From: Symbiodinium natans | Lineage: Eukaryota > Sar > Dinophyceae > Suessiales > Symbiodiniaceae | Length of the DNA: 64,000 nucleotides | Reading direction: 5' to 3' | Assembly (NCBI GenBank): GCA_905221605.1 | Contig: CAJNDS010002246.1 | Span: 1,010,929 to 1,074,928 of the forward strand | Shown here: in pieces, positions 41,566 through 50,243 of the stretch | Position numbering within the stretch: position 1 is the stretch's first letter | How the letters are laid out: each line of letters opens with the position of its first letter | The notes under the pieces: model-generated | The model's database searches: none | The model's input: the letters and a program-made list of their open reading frames with translations, nothing else | What the model was told of the DNA's origin: nothing | Made by a program: the position numbers and the translations under genes

Positions 41566-42006
41566 GGGCTTTTTTAGCACATGGTCCCTCAGTATGGGCC
41601 CTTAAAAGGGTACTCCTTATATCCTCCTTATATACCCTGTACAAAATTTGGGGTTTAGGGTGCTTTTAAAGGGTTTATTTTCGCAGTTTTTGAGGGTTTT
41701 TCAGGGTGTTTAGGGCTCCCTGCTGCGCCAGCTCTCTGCGGATCCCAGAGCCTGAATCAAGACATGCTTGTTGTAGGTACTGTACCTGAAACCCGAAGCC
41801 CTAAACCCTAAACCCTAAATGACCCTAAACCCTTAGAAGTACCCATGACTCCGTGCTAATATACTTAGGGGGTGTGAGGTGCGTTCCCTACTTGCAACCC
41901 CTGCTGCCACTCACGACTTCTGAATCTCCGAAGAAGCCCATGAGCGCCCCCCCCCCACACACTTATTGTCCATAGGCTCATTAGAGGGGAGGGGATTGCG
42001 TCTCAG

Positions 42007-44586
42007 ATGGTGCACATCTGGCACGTCTCCGGGGAAGAGCTGACGGAAGTATCTGGGGATGAGGTTACTGACGTGGCGGCCCTCAAGCTCGAGTTGCAAA
42101 GCCTTTGCGGGGCGTCCCCCTTCAGGCAGAGGCTGGTGGGCAATGGTAGCAGTCTGGACAACGACGCCAGCCTGCTTCACGTTGAAGACACTTGGTAGCC
42201 CAGCGATACCGCTTTGCACCCCCCTTTTTTGGATCAAGGTTCCTTGATGAACAGTGACCAACCCCCAAACAGGGTATCCTCGCGACACTACGGTTACTGG
42301 TTGAGATGTTCCCCAATATACTAGCAGTCTTTAATGGGGATTATAGTACCCCCCCCCCCCCCTAGTATCACCCCTGTAAAGGACTGCTAGTCTAAGGGGG
42401 AACATCCCAAGTTTTCTTAGGGTTTAGGGTTTAGGGTCTGGGGTTTGGGGTTTAGGGTTTAGGGTTTAGGGGTTAAAGTTTAGGGCTGGCAAGGACATTC
42501 AGCTGGTCTTGCTTAACTTTGCCGCGACTTCCCAAGAGCAGAGGGACGGGCTCACGTGGGCCGCTTGCAGTGGCCAAGTACAGCAGGCACCTCGGCCCCT
42601 TGAAGACATCCCTTTGTCTTGTAAGCCCTAAGCCCGAAACCCTAAACCCTGCACCCTAAACCCTAAGCCCTAAACCCGAAACCCTAAACCCTAAATCCTG
42701 AACCCTGAACCCTGAACCCTAAACCCTAAACCCTAAACCCCAACCCTACAACCTTCAAACCGTTCTTTGCAAGGGCCACCCCAGGTACGCGACATGCTGA
42801 AGCGACCACAGGATCCCAATCTGGCCGACACGCACGGCCGCAGACCCCTCACCGTGGCTGCGGCTGGAGGCTAGGACCACCGGTGGGACACGTTTTCCTC
42901 CTTCCTCGGAACCGTAAACCCAAAACCTTGAACCCTCAACCCTTTTGGGGGGATTAATTATAGCGCTTGCTGGCACTTTTTTAGGCTTGTATTTGGGATT
43001 TAGGAATGTAGGGCTAAAGGGTTGCCTGCTGCTATTGGTGAGCTTACACTGAGGAGGGCACGCGGAAGCCGTGTCGTTGCTCTTGTTCGCTGGGGCCGAC
43101 AAGGACCTGGCTGACTCCGACCACAGCACCCCACTGATCTGCGCGTGTACAAACAACCACCTCGACGCGGCGATCTTGCTCTTGCAGGCGGGTGCGCACA
43201 CAGATGCAGCTGCTTGCTTTTGGTTAGTAAGGAATGGGGGGCGTGAGCTACCCTGTATACCTGAAAGGGTATATAGAGGGCCCAAATTCCCTCAACAGTA
43301 AGGCCAACCGCAACGGCAAGACGGCACTGATCGTGGCGGCGAGGAAAGGCCTTGTTGCCATGGCACGTTTGCTGCTAAATGCCGGAGCCGACAAGGACTT
43401 GGCCGACCATGTGGGGAACACGGCGCTTATTTGCGCCACTAGAGCTCCCAGTATAATACCCTTCTTTCCCTGTTCTAGTGTTATCAGGGAACCTGAACCT
43501 TGTGAGCCCCATTAAGACAACTAGGTCATCGTTTTTGGTCTTGCATTACTGGGCAAACTAGGCCACCGAAGATGCTCACCTGGACACTGTGGCTTTGCTG
43601 TTGGAAGCTGGGGCGCGCGTGGACGTGGCGAACCATCACCGCCGGACAGCCCTCATGGTCGCCTCTGAGCAGCGCTCTCCGGGCATCGTGCGCTCCCTTC
43701 TGTCCGCACGCGCAGCCCCCGACGCGGCCGACAGCGACGGCAATACGGCATTGATTCTTGCATCGGAGAACGATCGCCTTGACACCATGGGATTGCTTCT
43801 GGCTGCCGGTGCCTGCATAGACGCCTTGCAGTAGAGTGGGTAACCTTGAACCTTTTTGGGGTAATATAATCCCCTCATAATCCCAAAGGTTAGCCTTTAG
43901 TTCCCTCAGGCTACTGGACAACTAAGGACGCGGCAAACCATGATGGGAAGACGTCGCTTATCGCAGCTGCTGAGGCCGACTCTGTCGGTGCCGTGCGCTT
44001 GCTGTTGCTGGCTGGAGCCGACAAGGACTTGGCGGACAAGGAGGGCAACACGTCTCTGATTCTTTCATCTGGACACAGTTGCCTTGTCAACGTGTCTTTG
44101 CTGTTGAAGAGCAGGGCCAGCACTGATGCAGCTACCCATGCCGGCAAGACGGCTCTCATCTCCGCAGCCAAGCAAGGCTGCTGCGACGTGCTGCGCGTGC
44201 TGCTGCGGGCGGGCGCTGATCTAAACCGGTCTGACAAGGAAGGCAACACAGCCCTCATCTCGGCAGCTGCGCACAAGCGCCTCCTCGCCGTCTCCCTGCT
44301 GTTGGAGGCACGAGCACGCGCTGACGCAGCGAATGCTGATGGCAAGACGGCCCTCATCCTGAGTGCAAAGCAAGGGTGGGATGAAAACGTGCAACTCCTC
44401 TTAGAGGCCGGTGCTGACAAGAACCTCGCCGACAACGATGGAAACACGGCGCTGGCCTGCGCCATGCGGAGTGGCCGCTGGGACATTGCGCGAGTATTGT
44501 CGCAGGAGGCCCGTACGCCCACGACAGCTCGCCGCATGCTCCGGAAGGCGTTGGAATCCCTCGGATTGGGGTTTAGGGCGCGGTAG
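42007..44586 (+). CDS. Ubiquitin-like plus ankyrin-repeat protein, seven exons
   Basis: Exons 42007-42186, 42494-42586, 42785-42866, 43054-43208, 43303-43434, 43562-43819, 43927-44583 plus stop join in one frame to 519 residues. Residues 1-70 look like a ubiquitin-like domain (MVHIWHVSGEELTEV, FRQRLVGNGSSLDNDA, DIQLVLLNF), as is common in dinoflagellate ankyrin proteins. About twelve ankyrin repeats follow, alternating DGKTAL and GNTAL types, a 66-residue superrepeat. Role: protein-protein scaffold; partner unknown. The start is the first ATG, right after TTGCGTCTCAG, which could be a trans-splice acceptor. All six introns are GA-AG or GC-AG with no GT, and four have 4-5 bp direct repeats. 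The end, LGLGFRAR, contains one GGGTTTAGGG unit in frame. Confidence 0.9.
42187..42493 (+). other. Intron 1 of the ankyrin gene (GA-AG), with nested elements
   Basis: Donor GACACTTGG, acceptor GGCAAG, direct repeat GACA at both ends. It starts as a family G element, contains a whole family A element (42301-42410) and a TTTAGGG run (42419-42484). Removing it joins VE to DIQLVLLNF, the expected continuation of the ubiquitin-like fold. Confidence 0.8.
42587..42784 (+). other. Intron 2 of the ankyrin gene (GC-AG), with CCCTAAA array
   Basis: Donor CAG then GCACCTCGG, acceptor CACCCCAG. Most of the 198 bp is CCCTAAA/CCCTGAA units (42625-42750). Confidence 0.75.
42867..43053 (+). other. Intron 3 of the ankyrin gene (GA-AG)
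   Basis: Donor GAGGCTAGG, acceptor ACACTGAG; GGAGG occurs at both junctions. Removing it restores AAGGHAEAV, a typical ankyrin turn. Confidence 0.75.
43209..43302 (+). other. Intron 4 of the ankyrin gene (GC-AG)
   Basis: 94 bp, donor GCTGCTTG, acceptor ACAGTAAG. Interior has TACCCTGTATA / GGGTATATA. Removal gives HTDAANRNGKTAL. A one- or two-codon shift of the border is possible. Confidence 0.7.
43435..43561 (+). other. Intron 5 of the ankyrin gene (GC-AG), family G-like
   Basis: 127 bp, GCCAC direct repeat at both ends (GCCACTAG / GCCACCGAA). Ends of the intron form an inverted repeat (CTCCCAGTATAATACC with TTACTGGGC). Removal aligns the repeat residue for residue with its neighbour. Confidence 0.8.
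43820..43926 (+). other. Intron 6 of the ankyrin gene (GA-AG)
   Basis: 107 bp with GACGC at both ends; ends CTACTGGACAACTAAG, similar to family G ends. Removal gives ACIDAANHDGKTSL. Confidence 0.8.
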
Positions 44587-44589
44587 GGT

Positions 44590-45300
44590 TTGAGCCTGTC
44601 TGGTTCGCATCCTTCGGACGCATTGTGGTGTCTGCAGCAATGTCTCAGCGCTGGGCGGGAATAAGCCAGGATCCGGGCGACTTATACCTACTATTACTAG
44701 AGAGGTCCTCGAAGGGGGGGGGCGGGAAAGCTCTGTTGAGGTTTCTTACACCCCACCCTCAAGCCCCTAACCCCCCCCCGACGAGGCCTTCACCCGCGAT
44801 GGACCACTATCAACCCGAATCGTGGATTTTGGGCTTGGGGCTTTGGCTTTTTGGGGCTTAGGGTTTAGAGCTTCGGGTTCTCGACAATCTTAGAGCAGTG
44901 TCATGGCCCTTAATATGGTCCCTTACCTCCCTCCTTGAAAGGATTCTGATGCATGGGTCCTTAATTTGTATAGGGTATATAAGCGGACATAAAGCCTTTT
45001 AAGGGGCCAGTAACTGGACGGTTGACGTGCCAGGGGTGTAGCCGGAACCCAAGAACGACAGAGACACCCTAACTCTAACCTCAGGTTCTTGTCCCCTCCG
45101 TGGTCAAAGCTTGTACTTGCGGCACACTGGCACGCTTAAACGCAGCAAGGCCTCATTTAAAAGGACCCTGCTGTAGAGAACTGGCCATGCTTGAAGGTTT
45201 ATGGGTAGCTATAAGCAAGCTAACTTTGAGCCCCCCCTCCCCCCCTCAAAAAAAAAAAAAAACTACATGCCCGCGATCCTCCAATTAGAACATACCCTAT
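44590..45300. other. 3' flank of the ankyrin gene with a family C element
   Basis: Unique GC-rich sequence, then a family C element at about 44897-45020 (CATGGCCCTTAATATGGTCC ... AAGGGGCCAGTAACTGG), then an island without motif and a poly-A tract (45248-45262). Poly-A here is genomic. No polyadenylation signal was identified. Confidence 0.5.
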
Positions 45301-45339
45301 AAACTCGACAAACCCCCAACCCCTAAACCCTAAAGGCAA

Positions 45340-46310
45340 ACCCTATGGGGTTTAGGGTTTGGGGTTTGGGGTTTAGGGTTTAGGGTTTAGGTTACTTATA
45401 GGACACTATTTTAGAGAGCCACCCCGTCTTCACAGAGCGCCCATCGAGGCTGCATGCCGCTGCCTCGCCTCTCGGCATGCAGGGCCTATACTTGGGGGAC
45501 GAAATGAACCCCTAAACCCTAAACCCTAAAACCCTAAAACCCTAAAACCCTGAAACCCTGAAACCCTAAAACCCTAAAACCCTAACACCTGAACCCTAAA
45601 CCCTCAAACCCTAAAACCCTAAACCCCAAACCCTCTGCCACTACAACCCCTACTACGGTATATGGACCTTGAACCCTTTTAGGGTTCATGTCGTCCCCAA
45701 GGTATAGTTACAAAAAGTTTCCAGAAGGCGTTTTGTATCTAGGTTTTCCCTTTATGCCCGCACGTATAGAAGAGTCCTCTTGAAGAAGCCCTGACCCCAA
45801 ACCCTAAACCCTAAACCCTACACCCTACACCCTACACCCTACACCCAACCCCGACGAGCGACCCCAACAAATTTCAGAATCTGCAACATCGGTGAAATAA
45901 GTGGGAGCGCTCCGCTGGCTGGTTTAGGGTTTAGGGGTTTAGGGTTTTGGGTTTTGGGTTTTGGGTAGAGGGTTTAGGGTTTAGGGTTTAAGGTTTAGGG
46001 TTTAGGTGTCCTATTTGGGGATCCTTAGTATAAAGTTGGTGCAACTAAACTTACAGGGGGGCCCCAACAAAATGGGGCCCAAAACCCTAATTCGAGAAGT
46101 ACCTGTATACTGTAGCCTTTGAGGGCTTCGGCCGGTAGATTGTGCTTGAAATTTCAAGGTATAGGGTTTAGGTTTAGGGTGGCGTTATCAGAACAGGCAG
46201 TTTCTACCTTATTTCTGGACTCATATCCTGACTTGCAATCTATCGATCTTTAGCCGGACCGACTAGCCCTAAGCCCGAAGCCTTTCACCGTGGCACCCGG
46301 GAAAGGTCGA
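45340..46310. other. Mixed arrays and unique islands
   Basis: TTTAGGG at 45345-45390; CCCTAAAA at 45510-45635; CCCTACA at 45800-45846; TTTAGGG at 45925-46008. An island at 45432-45510, after TTCACAG, is open in + frames (RLHAAASPLGMQGLYLG) but unassigned. Confidence 0.45.
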
Positions 46311-46315
46311 GGCAC

Positions 46316-46505
46316 TCTAAACCCTAAACCCTAAACCCTAAACCCTAAACCCTAAAACCTAAACCCTAAACCCTAAACCCTAAACCCTAAACCCTAAACC
46401 CTAAACCCTAAACCCTAAACCCTAAACCCTAAACCCTAAACCCTAAACCCTAAACCCTAAACCCTAAACCCTAACCCTAAACCCTAATTCCTAAACCCTA
46501 AACCC
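46316..46505. repeat. CCCTAAA array
   Basis: About 26 units with two short slips. It precedes a GC-rich island (46520-46590) and TTTAGGG/TTCAGGG (46610-46695). Confidence 0.95.
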
Positions 46506-46773
46506 TAAATCCACCCTAAACTCCATGCGGCGCCGCGAGGTCGGGGAGCGTGTGCCTCATCGACTTCCTCATCAGTCTCGGCCTTCGTTGGGGGGGAGGG
46601 GGAGGGGGGTTTAGGGTTTAGGGTTTAGGGTTCAGGGTTTAGGGTTTAGGGTTCAGGGTTCAGGGTTCAGGGTTCAGGGTTCAGGGTTCAGGGTTTGGGG
46701 AGGGGGTATGGGGGGGTCGGGTGAGAGGTGAGATGCCGGGTTGGACCCTGATTCGGCATGCAGTTTTTTCACA

Positions 46774-46890
46774 GGGCCATGGATGGAAGCAGCTGTTTCA
46801 GAAGACACGAACTCCCGGGCTGAGAATGATAATTCCGGCAGGTTCTCCAGCAGCAAGCCGCTCACCTCCGGAATGAAGTCAAGCGGCTTG
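46774..46890 (+). CDS. Exon candidate, serine-rich, strong acceptor
   Basis: GCAGTTTTTTCACAG is a textbook 3' splice site; the frame then reads GPWMEAAVSEDTNSRAENDN, followed by SGRFSSSKPLTSGMKSSGL, up to a TTTAGGG array. Hydrophilic, disordered-like. The minus strand is also open over this stretch but lacks splice support. Confidence 0.4.
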
Positions 46891-46965
46891 TTTAGGGTTT
46901 AGGGTTTAGGGTTTAGGGTTTAGGGTTTAGGGTTTAGGGTTTAGGGTTTAGGGTTCACACTTCAG

Positions 46966-47062
46966 CTGGTGAAGCACAGGCTGCCACAGTCCAGAGTGCA
47001 AAATCCACCTCGACAGCCCGGGCCAGAAGCACCGTGCCAAGGACTTCTTGGATCTTCCCCTG
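46966..47062 (+). CDS. Exon candidate, alanine/serine-rich
   Basis: After CACTTCAG the frame reads GEAQAATVQSAKSTSTARAR, then STVPRTSWIFP. It may follow the exon at 46774. Framed by TTTAGGG arrays at 46892-46957 and 47069-47174. Confidence 0.35.
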
Positions 47063-47179
47063 CTAGGGTTTAGGGTTTAGGGTTTAGGGTTTAGGGTTTA
47101 GGGTTTAGGGTTTAGGGTTTAGGGTTTAGGGTTTAGGGTTTAGGGTTCAGGGTTTAGGGTTTAGGGTTTAGGGTAGAAG

Positions 47180-47960
47180 CTAAAGCAATAGAGACCCCGA
47201 ACCCCTAAACCACAAGCCCCTTACTTTACCCTCAAACCCTGAAAAGCTGTTAAACTCCAAAACCCCCCAAAACCACGCACACCACAACTCTCAAGTCCCA
47301 ACCCCCAACCCCTAAACCCACCCCCCCCCCCCCCCCCCCCCCCCCGGCCCGAAACAACCACGAAAAAAGCATCCGAAGCCATTAACATTGAATTCTTCTA
47401 ACCCCTAAACACCGCAACCCCACACACCCTAAAACCCCTCCAAACCCTTCAATTCTACTCCAAACTACTCAAAATCTTTCAACAAACCCAAACACCTTAA
47501 AAAGAAAAGCCAACCATCCTAGCTAGCTAACCAATCCCCTAACCCCCGTAATTCCAACACCCTAACCCTCTAAACACTACACTACAGCACCAACAACTCA
47601 ACCCTTCACACAAACCCCGCCCCCGTACATGCCGAAACCCCAAAGCCCCATCCCAACCCCTCCTCCCCCACCCCACAAAGAAAGAGGCAAACATAAATGC
47701 CCCTAAAGCCCCAAAATCCCCAAAGCCCCAAAAGCCCCTAAACCAACCCTAAACATCCCTAAAGCCTAAACATCCCTAAACCCTAAACATCCCTAAACAT
47801 CACTAAACCCTAAACATCCCCAAACACTAAACCCTAACCCCTAGCCCTAAGCCCTAAACCCTAAAACCTACACCCTAAACCCTAAACCCTAGACCCTAAA
47901 CCCTAAAGCCTAAACCCTAAACCAAAGCCCTAAGCCCTAAACCCTACTAAACCCCCCAGA
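47180..47960. other. C/A-rich low-complexity stretch
   Basis: Almost no G-rich strand words: degenerate AACCCC, CCTAAAC and CATCCCTAAAC units around a poly-C tract. It looks like a decayed CCCTAAA array; no gene. Confidence 0.7.
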
Positions 47961-47974
47961 AGCCCCCCCAGACA

Positions 47975-48080
47975 TGAGGCCCTAAACCCTAAACCCTAAA
48001 CCCTAAACCCTAAACCCTAAACCCTAAACCCTAAACCCTAAACCCTAAACCCTAAACCCTAAACCCTAAACCCTAAACCC
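47975..48080. repeat. CCCTAAA array
   Basis: Fifteen uniform units, followed by a GC-rich island of about 60 bp (48085-48150) and degraded TTTAGGG. Confidence 0.95.
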
Positions 48081-48159
48081 CCCAAACCTGAGGCCAGGGC
48101 CATGCCGCGGTGGACGGCCGCAGCCGGCAGAAGCGGCTCAAGGTCTCCAGGGTTTAGGG

Positions 48160-49680
48160 GTTGGGGAATTATGCCCCCCATTTTGGGATCTATAGGGATG
48201 AATGCCCCCTTTTGGGTTTTTTATCTTTCTTTTTTTGGGAGGAGGGGGGGGGGGGGGGGGTTGTAGGGGGGGCTGTTAGTGTTTAAGGATGTATGCCCCT
48301 TTTGGGATTTATAAAAGGGAAGGGGTTGCGTTTCGGGTTTAGGGGGTTTAGGATTTAGGTATTTAGGGTATCAGGGGACCCTTTTGAGATTTGTGGGGCC
48401 CTTTTGGGTCTTTTTTGGTGGGTTTGGGCCGGTTTGGGTCTTTTGTATTATTTGTTCATGTTTAGAGGCCCTTTTGGGAGGCTTAGGGTTTTAAGCGCTT
48501 GAGGGTTTTAAGGGGGGTTTCAGGGCTTGGGGTTTTAGGGCTCTAGGCCTTTGGGGGCTTGTTGGGTTTTCAGTCTTTATTGGCTGTTGGGGTTTTGTCA
48601 CTCCTTCCAAAGCCTTATGAATCCTAGACCTCACACCCTAAAGCCTAAACCCTTTCACCTTCAACAAACTTAAAGCCCCAACAGCCGCTAAAGACCGACA
48701 AGTTTAGGTTTAGGGTTTAGGGTTTTGGGTTTCGTGATTCGTTCAGGACTTCGGGGAAGAAGGTTTCCAGGTTTCGGGAGACAGGGATACCAGTAAAATC
48801 CCAGTTTTCACAGCTACGGGTATAGAGCTTAAGGGTTTCAGTCGGGGCTTGTGGCAGAGTGCAGGACGTCGGGGCTGGGATTCGGACATTTTGGGCTTCT
48901 GGCAGGGTTGAGGTTTTGTCGTCAGGGCTTCGTACCAGGGGGTCTGGGCAAGCAGTGGGAGTCTCCGCGGCTTCTGTGACCGCAAGGCCCCACGTACAAG
49001 GGCCGGAGCCAGCTGATAGCGTGAGGGTTTAGGGTGCGACTTAGACTGAAAAAAGGACCCAAGAGCTTAGCATCAAACCTTGGGCAGATTTAGGATGCGT
49101 GGGGTCATTTCGGGTCCAGAGCTTAGGGTTTATAGGGCTACGCCTAAAAAAATTTGGGGTTTGGGGCCTCAAGGCTTGTTGGGTGATATTAATAAGAAGA
49201 AAAATAATAGTGTCAAAACACGGCAAACTGTTCTTCCTACACCTTTTTGGCACCCCCTTCCTTTAGCAAGTTCTTGGGGTTTAGAGCTTAGGGTTTACGC
49301 CCTGGGCGCCTTCCATGGCCGGGCATGACTTCCCTCGACGGGCGCCGCGGCTCACTTGGGGGGTTGCGCTGCAGGGCTTCGGGTTGGGAAATGTTTTGGG
49401 TTGAGGGTTTAGGGTTCGGGAGTTAGGTGCGTGTGGGGGTGTCGGGAGTGTGGAAGGGGGGGGGGTCGGGAAGCGATGACCGCAGGGCCTGATTCGGTGA
49501 GCCGACTTTGAGTGTGGAGTTTGAGTTTGGAGTTTGGGTTCAGGTTAGGTCTGATATAAGTTTTACCCGTTCCCCGATTTGTCCAGGGCCCAATGCAGCA
49601 GGGCTCCATATTTTAATACAGTCGTTCTCGATACGAAAGCATTCGTGACTCGACCACTGTGACGTGCACATGGGAGGGGG
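48160..49680. other. G/T-rich repeat-derived stretch, no assigned gene
   Basis: ATGCCCCTTTTGGG-type words recur at 48170-48480 with poly-G at 48246-48260. TTTAGGG remnants to 49420. Frames at 48743-48985, 49041-49253 and 49409-49609 have no motif. Confidence 0.45.
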
Positions 49681-49683
49681 TGA

Positions 49684-49807
49684 TCCTAAACCCTAAACCC
49701 TAAACCCTAAACGCTAAACCCTAAACCCTAAACCCTAAACCCTAAACCCTAAACCCTAAACCCTAAACCCTAAACCCTAAACCCTAAACCCTAAACCCTA
49801 AACCCTT
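49684..49807. repeat. CCCTAAA array
   Basis: About 17 units. It is followed by an open island at 49826-49880 (DQPRPQMWDDLGPKDKDAKA on +), then TTTAGGG at 49885-49913. Confidence 0.95.
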
Positions 49808-50049
49808 TGCCATGACAGGACCAACCAAGGCCTCAAATGTGGGACGACCTCGGCCCCAAAGACAAAGATGCCAAAGCAACAGGGTTTGGGGTTTAGGGTT
49901 TAGGGTTTAGGGTTACCCTTCTCAAAGAAAAGGGCGCTAACTCACGGACGATTGTGGCGTTACAGGGCTCATGAGGCTTCGTGAGGCACCCGAAGGCCTG
50001 GACCATCCCTTAGGGACCCAACAACGGCTTGGATGCCTACAGAATTGTC

Positions 50050-50125
50050 TGAAGGGTTTAGGGTTTAGGGTTTAGGGTTTAGGGTTTAGGGTTTAGGGTT
50101 TAGGGTTTAGGGTTTAGGGTTTAGG
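50050..50125. repeat. TTTAGGG array
   Basis: About 10 units. The island before it (49968-50055, after GCGTTACAG) has a + frame MRLREAPEGLDHPLGTQQRL, a weak exon candidate. Confidence 0.95.
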
Positions 50126-50243
50126 GGCATACCGCAAGAATAGTAGGGACTTGGGGCACAAGCCCTTGAAGCCCTGAACACTGCACCCTAAGCCCTGAGC
50201 CCTCAGCCCTAAACCCTGAGCCTCACGCCCAGCTAAGCCGAGG

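Noticed and set aside
43911-44537. 208-codon minus-strand frame over the ankyrin exons
   Set aside because: It is the antisense of a clear ankyrin-repeat exon; alanine/serine/arginine bias comes from the complement of the repeat.
46674-46865. Minus-strand exon (LLLENLPELSFSAREFV)
   Set aside because: Open and coding-like, but the + strand has a strong polypyrimidine acceptor at the same place and agrees with the gene direction elsewhere.
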